In this document: positions 54,601 to 62,113 of the stretch, piece after piece | How the letters are laid out: each line of letters starts with the position of its first letter | How positions within the stretch are numbered: position 1 is the first letter of the stretch | From: Corynebacterium fournieri | GTDB lineage: Bacteria; Actinomycetota; Actinomycetes; Mycobacteriales; Mycobacteriaceae | Direction of reading: 5' to 3' | DNA length: 64,000 nt | Assembly (NCBI RefSeq): GCF_030408775.1 | Contig: NZ_CP047210.1 | Coordinates: forward strand, 682,001 to 746,000 | The notes under the pieces: generated by a model | Databases searched by the model: none | What the model was told of the DNA's origin: nothing | What the model saw: the letters and a program-made list of their open reading frames with translations, nothing else | Made by a program: the position numbers and the translations under genes

Positions 54601-55069
54601 CGGCGACGGCAGCACCGAGGAGATCACCGCGAAGATCACCGCCGTGTCCGAGGCTGTGCGCTTCAGCCCGCGTGTAAGCGGGTCGCTCGCGGAAATCGGC
54701 GACAGCGTCGTGGTGCGCACTGGGCTGCCGTCCGGCGCAAAGCTGGTCGGTTTCAACCATGACGGCTGGAACGTGGATTACAACTCCGACACCGGAGAAC
54801 TGACCGTGGCACCGAGCACCGACGTGCCCCATGGCAGCGTGATCAAGGTGCCCCTGGAAGTGCGATTCTCAGACGGATCCACGACAGTTGTGGAGTACCC
54901 GGTCACCGCCACGGGCAAGGGTGCGCCGGCGAAAACTGGCGGCTCGAGCGAAAACGGCGGCTGGATCGCAGTCGTGCTCGGGGCGCTGGCTGCGCTTGCG
55001 GGCCTCGGGTTCGCGGTATATCTCAATCAAGACGCCATCAATGCGCTGCTGAAGCAGTACGGATTCTAA
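51641..55069 (+). CDS. Large exported surface protein with Rib-like repeats
   Basis: An 1142-residue protein. A signal peptide (about residues 1-45) is followed by a unique domain (about 46-280), two or three carboxypeptidase-regulatory-like beta domains (for example GTLVDDSGTPVTGASVTV and GDVSGSVVDATGQPVPGATV), a Pro/Thr/Lys-rich stalk with four 16-residue repeats (about 447-515), and a C-terminal region with several Rib/alpha-like units marked by FPDGSS, FSDGSS, YGDGST and FSDGST. One transmembrane helix (about 1108-1130) ends it; there is no LPxTG motif. It looks like a membrane-anchored adhesin or stalk. It is followed by the metzincin gene in the same operon. Confidence 0.82.
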   Translation: MSRMPGRNRTPVMRMTAAATVLALAGGAAAVPLGPVGGVAQAQVAPIPQDGVRFGQIRDDRGDWRAEIFFDKTMVVSTVAHDFVPQESNTPFGQLAQEAELGDPVFDIIPASSTFTLEHYELAGRTPVLKDTYDVVVRTSTSTTPSGLNAIRLEYELPDVTVNQNDRLALVAPGKGTEYPKPLRGGSSRFSMPYINTVYRGHVRVHNPDSDPVGTPRVVVTKDGNVTEPELAEDYSFLIELGATSGTYTVEVVPPEGFATPPAKTVDITSGAADRDFDVYPITVSGTLVDDSGTPVTGASVTVAGRPATSGADGTFTVNKVPVGTHDVVVGATAATLGTKQSGVSVRDRKDNQAGTITVPAKPQVGTVAGQVRDPSGNGVAGVKVRAGGKTGTTGADGRYSVADVPTGQTTVEVLAAPTAYVLPSPEQANVSAGKVSAVNFKMELKPTPKTTTPRTSTSTPKPTPKTTTPRTSTSTPKPTPTTTTPRTSTSTPKPTPKTTTPRTSTTTPKPTPKTTTTTAPRVGDVSGSVVDATGQPVPGATVTAHDTNGKAFTVAVDADGQFELTDLPPGQYVVSIGVPRGLLAPEPVEVNVKAGKTVSLPTFVVHPEKAQFAWGRVQVAPGETKVTVPTRSGNTTTEPNFRTSTVTQARTDGTTAEIPAEESWISVERDGTVVARPPRDAAPGEYRVEVADAAGDAHVITVEVTEPAPMSSLYAVRFPVIPVPAGTSRQAGRPRATVKEGPFTYADRRLPEGTRFAVDPKHRGWVRVDATGRLTFSPPLGTAPGPRKVAVDMTFPDGSSRTYNAEVEIGDPLLASTTALGFEDGLSVRPGKAVTVMRTGATALPEGTTFEVDRTEPLGGWVAVVDERNGNLRVYAPQQGEAVEVPVVAYFSDGSSTRLTAGVRLSTSSALSAAHNPSYPGVKAEPGSTATVPLSGTVPEGTAFDVVDGGGLREVGVDRHSGTLAVELPADAQLDSPYTVTVRVRYGDGSTEEITAKITAVSEAVRFSPRVSGSLAEIGDSVVVRTGLPSGAKLVGFNHDGWNVDYNSDTGELTVAPSTDVPHGSVIKVPLEVRFSDGSTTVVEYPVTATGKGAPAKTGGSSENGGWIAVVLGALAALAGLGFAVYLNQDAINALLKQYGF
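52979..53170 (+). repeat. Four 48-base tandem repeats in the stalk region
   Basis: Four complete 48-base units encode PTPKTTTPRTSTSTPK with few substitutions, followed by a partial fifth. The near identity at DNA level suggests recent duplication and likely copy-number variation between strains. Confidence 0.85.
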
Positions 55070-55082
55070 GGGGAGAACGGGC

Positions 55083-57449
55083 ATGAGAATTTCGGCGAAA
55101 GCACTCGCAGTCACCCTGTGCGCGGCGCTGGCGGCAACGGCAGTGCCGGCGCAAGCCAAGGTCGAACTTGGCGCGACGCAACCGGACGCGACAGTGGTCC
55201 GTTCCGACAAAACTCAGCCGTTTGTCAACGGCTACATCAGTCCGCGCGGGGAGGGGCGTTTCAACTACTCCCACCCGGCATCCGTAGCGGAAATTCACCA
55301 TTTCAACACCTCCATGGCAGTGCGTGCCAACGGTGAGGCGGTGACGCCGGACGCGTTTGCTCAACCAAACGTGAGCACCGATGGCACTGCCGACGTGCTC
55401 ACCTACACCCACCGGCAGGCAGACGTTCTCGTCACCAGGACCTACCGCATCGACGGCGGGCGTGTGGAGGCGAGCGTCACCGTGCGAAACACCGGCCGGA
55501 CCGCGGGGACAGTTGGCATCGACCTGGTCAACGCGCTGCCCGCGGCCGCAGACGTCAAGGCTGACACGCAGGGCGATCACATCGTCGTGCAGCCAAAGGC
55601 CGGAGGTTACGTCACCGACGTGAGCTTCAGCGCCCCGGATGCCGTCGGCGCAGGCGCCACCGCGGCCTCCGCGCTCGCGTCAGCTGGCGACGGTGCCATG
55701 CACCAGGCCGCGCGGTGGGAGCGCACGGTGGACCCTGGGGCGTCGATAAGCGCACGCATGCGCGTGGAGATCACGACCCAAGACTCCGCGCTGGACTCCG
55801 ACGGCGACGGGCTGCGCGACTCCTGGGAAGCCCACGGCATCGCGCTTGAGGACGGCACCCGCCTGCCCATCCACCGCTGGGGCGCAGACCCCGACCGCAA
55901 GGACCTGTTCCTGCAGGTCAACTGGATGGAATCCGAGTGGCAGACACTCGGCTGCAACCGCACAGAGCGCTTCGCCGCCACGCTGAAGGACTTCACCGAG
56001 TTTGCCAAGTGCGCCACCGCGAACACCAAGAGCTATGCGCCGAACCCGTCGGTGCTCAAAGAGCTGGAAGAGCTTTTTGACGCCCACGGCATCAACCTCC
56101 ATATCGACGCCGGCAAAACCTACGTCTCAGAATCCATGGCCAGCATGACCGCCGCCGAACGCAACGGCGGGGAGACGGAGAAATACACCGCCGAGTACTT
56201 CGGCGGGCTCGACGACGACGGCCGCGTGCTCAAACTGGAAGAGCAAGCGCAACGACTGCTTGGCTCGCGTCGGGCAGTGTTTCGCTCCGCGCTGATCGGG
56301 ACCCGCTTCGACGAAGAGGACAAAAAGGCCGTCACCGGCCTTGGCCAAGTCAACGGCTCCACCTTCTTCATCGCCGGCGACGTCACCAACAGCGATGAGT
56401 TGCTGCGCAACACCATTCTCCACGAGTTCGGCCACACGCTCGGCCTGCAGCACTGGGGCCGCGAAACGGCCGACAACACCGCAGGACGCACCGTCCGCTT
56501 CGTGGACACGAAGGACCCGAGCTTCACGTTCGACCGCCCTGGCTACGACTGGCTGGGCAAATACGAATCGGCGATGAGCTACGCCCACCAGTTTTCCGAA
56601 TTCAACTTTTCCGAAACACCGCTGCGTACCTCCGAGCGAATCCCGCACAAGAACGACAGATCGCGCTACCAGCCACAGGCTGGGGACTTCGACTATGTCA
56701 TCCCCGCCGACTGGGACAACCTGCTGTTTAAAACCGAATACATCGGCAAGGGCGCGCGCGACCTCGATGCCGCCTCCGACACCCCCGAAGTCACCGCCGA
56801 CGAGGAGCGCGCCATCGTCGACGAACTAATCGCCGCCTCTGCCCACAACAACGACGGCAAGGTCGGCTTCAGCCTGGCGCGAAATCTGGCCAACGACAAC
56901 GGCATCGTCACTCAGGCAGAGCACAACGTGATCAAGGGTGAGCTGCGCAACCTCGGCTCGAAGGACGACACGTTCGAGGTGGTCGCAGACTACGGTGTCG
57001 GCGAGTTCAAGGACAAGTACTTCGCCAAGGGCGACTCCAACTACGTCACCCCGGTCGACATCGACGTCTCCCCGGCAGTGTTCATCGACAACCCCGTCGT
57101 GCCCATCCGTGTCACCGTGTCCAACTCCGAGGGCGCGCAAGTCTTCGCTGAGACCTTCAACGTCTCCGCTCTCGAATACTCGCGCGGGGAGATGGATAAG
57201 GTACTCGACGAGGTACTGGCCTCCGACGCGGATCCGGAGCTGAAATCCTTCGCCCGCGAGCGCCTGAAGGCGGCGCCCGAGCAGGCTCCGACGGCGACGG
57301 CGAAACCGGCGCCTGCGAAGCCGTCGCAGAGCCAGCAGCCGTCGGGCAGCTCCGCCTCGCCGGTAGCGATCGTGGTCGGCGTGCTGCTCGGCCTGGTCGG
57401 GCTCGGTGCCGCGGCGTTCGGTTGGGCGCAAAGTCAGGGGCTTATCTAG
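55083..57449 (+). CDS. Exported membrane-anchored metzincin-type metalloprotease
   Basis: A 788-residue protein. A signal peptide (about residues 1-25) precedes a beta-rich domain with IDLVNALP, then DSDGDGLRDSWE, a calcium-binding thrombospondin-3-like loop, near residue 240. The protease motif HEFGHTLGLQHWG supplies His447, Glu448, His451 and His457; SAMSYAH supplies a Met-turn candidate at Met498. A Pro/Ala/Ser-rich linker and one C-terminal transmembrane helix follow; there is no LPxTG. AAGGGGAG lies before the ATG, 13 bases after the adhesin stop. I do not recognise a named family beyond the metzincin clan. It may process the adhesin or a host or microbial protein. Confidence 0.8.
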   Translation: MRISAKALAVTLCAALAATAVPAQAKVELGATQPDATVVRSDKTQPFVNGYISPRGEGRFNYSHPASVAEIHHFNTSMAVRANGEAVTPDAFAQPNVSTDGTADVLTYTHRQADVLVTRTYRIDGGRVEASVTVRNTGRTAGTVGIDLVNALPAAADVKADTQGDHIVVQPKAGGYVTDVSFSAPDAVGAGATAASALASAGDGAMHQAARWERTVDPGASISARMRVEITTQDSALDSDGDGLRDSWEAHGIALEDGTRLPIHRWGADPDRKDLFLQVNWMESEWQTLGCNRTERFAATLKDFTEFAKCATANTKSYAPNPSVLKELEELFDAHGINLHIDAGKTYVSESMASMTAAERNGGETEKYTAEYFGGLDDDGRVLKLEEQAQRLLGSRRAVFRSALIGTRFDEEDKKAVTGLGQVNGSTFFIAGDVTNSDELLRNTILHEFGHTLGLQHWGRETADNTAGRTVRFVDTKDPSFTFDRPGYDWLGKYESAMSYAHQFSEFNFSETPLRTSERIPHKNDRSRYQPQAGDFDYVIPADWDNLLFKTEYIGKGARDLDAASDTPEVTADEERAIVDELIAASAHNNDGKVGFSLARNLANDNGIVTQAEHNVIKGELRNLGSKDDTFEVVADYGVGEFKDKYFAKGDSNYVTPVDIDVSPAVFIDNPVVPIRVTVSNSEGAQVFAETFNVSALEYSRGEMDKVLDEVLASDADPELKSFARERLKAAPEQAPTATAKPAPAKPSQSQQPSGSSASPVAIVVGVLLGLVGLGAAAFGWAQSQGLI

Positions 57450-57465
57450 CTGCTGTTTTAGCAGC
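57449..57465. terminator. Small hairpin between convergent genes
   Basis: GCTGCT and AGCAGC form a 6-base-pair stem with a GTTTT loop, starting at the metalloprotease stop codon. No clear T-run follows; termination is weakly supported. Confidence 0.35.
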
Positions 57466-57473
57466 CGGGCGTT

Positions 57474-58271
57474 CTAGCTCGCCCGCTGCGCGTAGTACCG
57501 CTGCAGGTATTCAATCGCTTGGTCGATGGCGTGGTGCGTATCCACGGCCTCCATCGACGGCAGCGCCTCGGACCGGAACTGCGGGCCGAGGTTCTTAAAC
57601 GGGCTGATCGTGCGATCTTCGTGCATGGCCGCGTGGATGGATTCCAAAATGTCGTTGATCCTGCGCGCCACGATTTTCTTTTGTGCGCGGTTGAAGGTGG
57701 GCGGGGCGAACGGGCTGTCGTCGATAAGCATGTGCCCCGAAAGCTTTCCTACGCGTGGGTCGAACGCGAACACCGCGACCGGGAACGTGAAATCGGAGTT
57801 CATGTTCGGGCGGAACTCGATGCAGAACGTGGTGTAGAGCGCGTTGTCCTGCGAGTTCTGCAGCATCGCCAGCGTGGCGGTGGACATGTCCTCCGCCTGG
57901 AACGACGCGCGGCGCTTCAACGCGAACGCGGGGTCCTGCGGGTCAACGATTTTCACGGTTTTTTCGTCGAGCGCCACGAGAATGCGGCCGAGCTCGGCGA
58001 CCACGTTCGCGGCGTCCTCCGGTGTGTACCACTCGGGCGCTTGCGGGCTGCCAGGCTGCAGCATCGCGAGTTCGACCTCGTGGGTGTCGATGTCGTGCAC
58101 GATCACGGCGACTTTCAGGCCGGTGTCGATGACGTAGTCGGCGTCTAAGTGGCGGGCGATGTCTTCGTCAAAGTACGGATCGTCGTCTTCGATCCCGAGA
58201 TCGTCCGCGAGGTCTGCCACTTCCTCGTCGTACGTGTCTAGGTAGTACAACTCGTAAGTGTCGAATCGCAT
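57474..58271 (-). CDS. Uncharacterised cytoplasmic protein
   Basis: A 265-residue acidic protein, MRFDTYELYYLDTYDEE to YLQRYYAQRAS. There is no signal peptide or membrane segment. The middle contains EFRPNMNSDFTFPVAVFAFDPRVGKLSG, and the C-terminal third is helical. I do not recognise the family. It diverges from the DUF2200 gene across a region containing a long inverted repeat, so both may share control. Gene reality is supported by length, codon bias and absence of a better frame. Confidence 0.7.
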   Translation of the reverse strand: MRFDTYELYYLDTYDEEVADLADDLGIEDDDPYFDEDIARHLDADYVIDTGLKVAVIVHDIDTHEVELAMLQPGSPQAPEWYTPEDAANVVAELGRILVALDEKTVKIVDPQDPAFALKRRASFQAEDMSTATLAMLQNSQDNALYTTFCIEFRPNMNSDFTFPVAVFAFDPRVGKLSGHMLIDDSPFAPPTFNRAQKKIVARRINDILESIHAAMHEDRTISPFKNLGPQFRSEALPSMEAVDTHHAIDQAIEYLQRYYAQRAS

Positions 58272-58284
58272 GGGTCCCCCCTAG

Positions 58285-58325
58285 GTGTCGTGCGGCAGCC
58301 CCCTGCTGCCGCCTATCGACGACAC
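58285..58325. promoter_or_regulatory. Long inverted repeat in a divergent promoter region
   Basis: GTGTCGTGCGGCAGC pairs with GCTGCCGC and then ACGACAC, making a 15-base-pair stem with a 5-base loop and one 6-base bulge. It lies 14 bases from one start and about 70 from the other. Confidence 0.55.
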
Positions 58326-58395
58326 TAAAGCCACCCAGTTTCAGCGCACAAGAGCCCACGAGTCCATGAAAATGCGCAACGGCGAGGGAACCACG

Positions 58396-58776
58396 ATGGG
58401 GGATATGGTTGCGGGCATGGATGAACAGGCGAAGTTGGAGCGGGTCTACGCGTACCCGTTCGGCGACATTTACAACAACTACCTGGCAAAAGTGCAGCGC
58501 AAGGGACACAGTCGCGACGACCTGGACGACGTCCTTGGCTGGTTTACCGGGCTGGGCCCAACCGAGCTGGCCGCGGCTGCGGATTCGGACAAGACGCTGC
58601 GGGAGTTCTTCGACGGGATAGATCTCAACCCGAACGCGGATTTGATCACCGGCAAAGTGTGCGGCGTCCGAGTTGAGGAGGTCGAGGACGAGCTGATGCG
58701 CAAGATCCGCCAGATGGACCTCATCGTCGACGAGTTTGCCCGCGGCAAGAAGATCTCCAGCATCAAGCGCGGGTAA
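58396..58776 (+). CDS. DUF2200 family protein
   Basis: A 126-residue cytoplasmic protein. RVYAYPFGDIYNNYLAKVQRKG followed by DDVLGWFTGLGP, NADLITGKVCGVRVEEVEDELMRKIRQMDLIVDE is the DUF2200 pattern, a family without known function. AGGGA lies six bases before the ATG at 58396; an ATG at 58417 is also possible and would fit the usual family start more closely. Confidence 0.85.
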   Translation: MGDMVAGMDEQAKLERVYAYPFGDIYNNYLAKVQRKGHSRDDLDDVLGWFTGLGPTELAAAADSDKTLREFFDGIDLNPNADLITGKVCGVRVEEVEDELMRKIRQMDLIVDEFARGKKISSIKRG

Positions 58777-58818
58777 CCCGATCGGCGCGTGCGACTCAGC
58801 GTGGTTCGTGGCTTACCG

Positions 58819-59406
58819 CTAGCGCACGTCGCGAAGCACCTCGAAGGCACGGCGCACGAGCGCGCGGCCGTCGGAGGCGTCCCGGGGCTCAGGGAGCGCC
58901 AGGTACTCCTTGATGGCAGTGCCGCCTGCGATGCCGTAGGCGTTGAGCAGCACTTGGGCATCGAAGCGCGTGGCACCTGGCACTCGTCCGCGCATACTGC
59001 TCACAAGCGGATCCGTCAGCTCGCGCACCTTTTCCTCAGCAGGAGGAATCCTGGCTGCGGTTTTGGCCTGCTCGCCAAGCAACACCAGCGTGGCGGCGGA
59101 GTAGAGGTCGAAGCCGTCTTCGTTCAGTGACTCAGTGATGGCGCGTTCCATCGCTTCCGCGGCGGACAGCTCGGCCGGCAGTGCAGCAAGCTGCTCCGCA
59201 ATCTCGAGGAAGACTGCCCTGAGAAACTCGAGCAGAGCTTCATCAATGTCGGCGAAGTAGTTGTGGAACGTGCGAGGCGACACTCCCGCGAGCTCGGAGA
59301 CCCGCGCGACAGTCAAAGCCCCGATGCCGCCTTCGAGTACAAGCCCCGCTGCAGCTTCCGAGATCGCGCGGCGAGTGGCCGCCTTTTTCTCTTCGCGAAG
59401 ACTCAT
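58819..59406 (-). CDS. TetR-family regulator
   Basis: A 195-residue regulator. The N-terminal helix-turn-helix reads GALTVARVSELAGVSPRTFHNYFADIDEAL; the C-terminal ligand domain is not conserved. Its ATG overlaps the MmpL transporter stop by four bases (ATGA), so the transporter and its likely repressor are on one transcript, transporter first. Two TTGCA-type inverted repeats just upstream of the transporter are the probable binding sites, giving negative feedback on both genes. Confidence 0.9.
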   Translation of the reverse strand: MSLREEKKAATRRAISEAAAGLVLEGGIGALTVARVSELAGVSPRTFHNYFADIDEALLEFLRAVFLEIAEQLAALPAELSAAEAMERAITESLNEDGFDLYSAATLVLLGEQAKTAARIPPAEEKVRELTDPLVSSMRGRVPGATRFDAQVLLNAYGIAGGTAIKEYLALPEPRDASDGRALVRRAFEVLRDVR

Positions 59407-61766
59407 GGCTGCACCGGCACCGGTTGCGATTCCGGCACCTGCTCTCGGTGGAGTTTCTCACCCTCGATGTCGAGGTTGGGCAGTGCCTTGTCCAGCCAGC
59501 CCGGGAGCTTCCAGGCTCGGTCGCCGAGCAGGTACATGGTCGCAGGGATCAGCGTCATGCGGACGACGAAGGCGTCGATGAGCACGCCTGCTGCGAGCGC
59601 GAAGCCCATCGCCTTAATGAACGGCTCGTCGATGAGCATGAACGCCGCGAAGACGGAAATCATGATCAGTGCGGCGGCAGTGACCACTCGCGCGCCGTGC
59701 TTGAAACCGTTAGACACGGCATTGCCCGCCGTCTTGTTGCGGGAGACGTAGCCCTCGCGCATTCGGGTGACAAGGAAGACCTGGTAGTCCATGGCCAAGC
59801 CGAACGTCAGGCCGATCAGCATGATCGGCAGGAAGGACAGCAGCGGCTGCGGGTCCTCGATGATGCCGAGCTTTCCTTCCTGGAAGATGGCGACGGTCAC
59901 GCCAAAGGTCGCCGCCATCGACAGCGCGAAACCGAGCGCTGCGATGAGCGGAACCCACAGGGAACGGAACACGAGCATCAGCACGATGAAGGCCAGTCCC
60001 AGGACGATGGCGATGTACGGGACGAGCACATTCGACAGCATCTCGGAGATGTCGTCGAAGATGGGGGTGATGCCGGTGATGCCGAACGTGGCGCCGGTTT
60101 CGCTTTCGAACGGACCCTTGAAGTCGCGCAGGCGCTCCAGCGTGGCCGTGGTGGCCTCGTCGGTGGCGCCGGAATCCGGTGTGATCAGGATCTGGGCGGC
60201 GTCCAAGTTCTCCGTCGTTCGCACAATCTGCGCGTTGACCACGCCCTCGGTGCTGGAGAAGTCCTGCAGGAGGGTCTGGTACGCGCCCATGCGGTCCTGT
60301 TCTGCCACGTTGGCGGTGTCCACGTAGGCGATCATGGGGGCGTTGCGGCCGGGGCCGAAGGCGTCGTTAGTCAGCTCGTACGCCTCGCGCTGCGGGGAGC
60401 CGAGCTTGGCCGTGCCGTCGGTGGGCATGGCGAGGCGGAGGTTGGCGGCGGGGATAGCCAAGATCCCCAGCAGCACCACGCCTGCGATGAGGTTGACCCA
60501 CGGCCGTGCGCGGATCTGGCGTGCCCAGAGCAGGCCCATGGTCGGCTTTTCGTCCTCCGGGTCCGGCACTTTCGGTCCCGGGATGCGGATGGCGAACGCG
60601 CGAGTGCCCAGCAAGCCGAGCAACGAAGGCAGGAAGGTCAGCGCCACCAGGACCGCGATGAACACAGTGGCTGCGGCGGCGAGCGCCATGGTGGTCAAAA
60701 ATGGGATGCGGATGATGGAGAGTGCAGCCAGCGCGATGAGCACGGTCGTGCCGGCGAACACCACGGAGCCGCCGGCGGTGCCCAGCGCCATGCCCATCGC
60801 GTTCGCGCGGGTGGTCTTGTCCATCTTCTTCAGCGCGCTTGCGAGCTCCTTCGGAGACAGGTCGTTCAAGCCGGAGGAGGAAATCAGCTCGTTGCGGAAG
60901 CGGGCGACGATGAAAAGCGAGTAGTCGATGCCCACGGCCAAGCCGATCATGGAGGCGAGCATCGGGGTCATGTCGGAGATTGAATCCGTAAACAGCGTGC
61001 CAAGCTGCACGCCGAGGATGCCGACGCCGACGCCGACGACGGCAGCGATCAGCGGCAGGCCTGCTGCGACGAGAGAGCCAAAGGTGACGAGCAGCACGAG
61101 CGCGGCGACGGCCATGCCGATCAGCTCCGAGGTGCCGTCCATTTCGCCGGCGCCCGAAAATGCGTTGCCGTTGTATTTGACGGTGAGGTCGGTGCCGTCG
61201 TAGCGGTCCAAAATGTCTTGCACCTCGGCCAGCGTTTCGGCAGGGATGTCCATCACGGTGTCCTGGTTAAACGTGATGGACACGGTGCCGGTTCGCTGGT
61301 CTGGGCTGAGCGGGGACAAAGCGGCGATGTCTGCGTCGATCTGCTCCTGGGGCATGCCTTGGGCCGTCTTCGCATCGCCCAATTGCTTGGCCATGCCGCT
61401 GGCCGCCAGAACCGGATTGACAATGCTTTCGGAGTCTCGCAGGTCGCCGGTATTTTTCAGCTCGTCGAGCATGTCGTCAACCTGCCCCATGACATCAGGG
61501 TCGGCGAGAGTTTTGCCTTCCGGCGCTTGGATGACGATGGAGGCGGAAGGGACGCTCATGGCGTCTTCGTCGGTGCCGAAGCGCTGGTTCATCTCCTCCT
61601 GGGTGACGGTGGAGTCCATGTCCGGCATGGAAAACGTCGGGCTGGGGGATTTTGCGTAGTTGGCGGCGCCGAAGCCGAGGGCGCCGAGGAGGATGAGCCA
61701 AATGGCAAGAAACGGCCACACTTTTCGGTATGACCAACTGCCGAGGCGGTAGAGGAATTCAGACAT
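59403..61766 (-). CDS. MmpL/RND-family transporter
   Basis: A 787-residue membrane transporter of the MMPL type, with two sets of six helices and two extracytoplasmic domains. The helix-4 proton-relay region reads GLAVGIDYSLFIVARFRNEL and its second-half match is GLTFGLAMDYQVFLVTRMREGY. MmpL proteins in Corynebacterium move trehalose mycolates or other lipids; substrate here is unknown, and drug efflux is possible with a TetR partner. The ATG at 61766 (MSEFLYRLGSW) is the family start; an ATG 18 bases upstream lacks support. Confidence 0.92.
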   Translation of the reverse strand: MSEFLYRLGSWSYRKVWPFLAIWLILLGALGFGAANYAKSPSPTFSMPDMDSTVTQEEMNQRFGTDEDAMSVPSASIVIQAPEGKTLADPDVMGQVDDMLDELKNTGDLRDSESIVNPVLAASGMAKQLGDAKTAQGMPQEQIDADIAALSPLSPDQRTGTVSITFNQDTVMDIPAETLAEVQDILDRYDGTDLTVKYNGNAFSGAGEMDGTSELIGMAVAALVLLVTFGSLVAAGLPLIAAVVGVGVGILGVQLGTLFTDSISDMTPMLASMIGLAVGIDYSLFIVARFRNELISSSGLNDLSPKELASALKKMDKTTRANAMGMALGTAGGSVVFAGTTVLIALAALSIIRIPFLTTMALAAAATVFIAVLVALTFLPSLLGLLGTRAFAIRIPGPKVPDPEDEKPTMGLLWARQIRARPWVNLIAGVVLLGILAIPAANLRLAMPTDGTAKLGSPQREAYELTNDAFGPGRNAPMIAYVDTANVAEQDRMGAYQTLLQDFSSTEGVVNAQIVRTTENLDAAQILITPDSGATDEATTATLERLRDFKGPFESETGATFGITGITPIFDDISEMLSNVLVPYIAIVLGLAFIVLMLVFRSLWVPLIAALGFALSMAATFGVTVAIFQEGKLGIIEDPQPLLSFLPIMLIGLTFGLAMDYQVFLVTRMREGYVSRNKTAGNAVSNGFKHGARVVTAAALIMISVFAAFMLIDEPFIKAMGFALAAGVLIDAFVVRMTLIPATMYLLGDRAWKLPGWLDKALPNLDIEGEKLHREQVPESQPVPVQP

Positions 61767-61767
61767 G

Positions 61768-61784
61768 TTGCACATCGTATGCAA
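61768..61784. promoter_or_regulatory. TetR operator candidate 1
   Basis: TTGCA-CATCGTA-TGCAA is a perfect 5-base inverted repeat in a 17-base site, adjacent to the MmpL start codon. Confidence 0.65.
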
Positions 61785-61786
61785 GA

Positions 61787-61803
61787 TTGCACACGGTGCG
61801 CAA
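61787..61803. promoter_or_regulatory. TetR operator candidate 2
   Basis: TTGCA-CACGGTG-CGCAA is a second 17-base site of the same form with one mismatch in the arms, 19 bases (about two turns) from site 1. Two copies in tandem suggest cooperative binding. Confidence 0.6.
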
Positions 61804-61806
61804 AAT

Positions 61807-61926
61807 TTAGGTGAGTACGGAGATGCCGCGGATCACGGAGTCCCACAGTCCGATCACGGAAATGCTCAGGTCACGCAGGGAGTCCTGCCAGGACTGGGGG
61901 AGGAAGTTGTTGGTGATGTCGGTCAT
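61807..61926 (-). CDS. Possible small amphipathic protein
   Basis: A 39-codon ORF, MTDITNNFLPQSWQDSL to RGISVLT, ending just after the TetR operators. The same frame extends to an ATG at 61992 (61 codons). The C-terminal part would form an amphipathic helix, recalling in size and nature the small porin-like proteins of Corynebacterium, but there is no sequence match I can claim. No ribosome-binding site is visible; the 61992 start could be leaderless (TAGCAT nine bases upstream). Confidence 0.3.
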   Translation of the reverse strand: MTDITNNFLPQSWQDSLRDLSISVIGLWDSVIRGISVLT

Positions 61927-62113
61927 CAGCAGGATGCGCAAGTCTTCTGCGCCGTGGTGCATGTTGTATGTCAGCTGCGAGCTCAGATTCATGCGGATGA
62001 TGCTACGCCCGCTTGCCGACGCACCTCCGGTAACCGTACGTTCATCCCATTTTGCAGGCGTTATAGGTGCGACTAGCGTCAGAAGTAGTACAACCGAATC
62101 GAGGAGGCGCACC

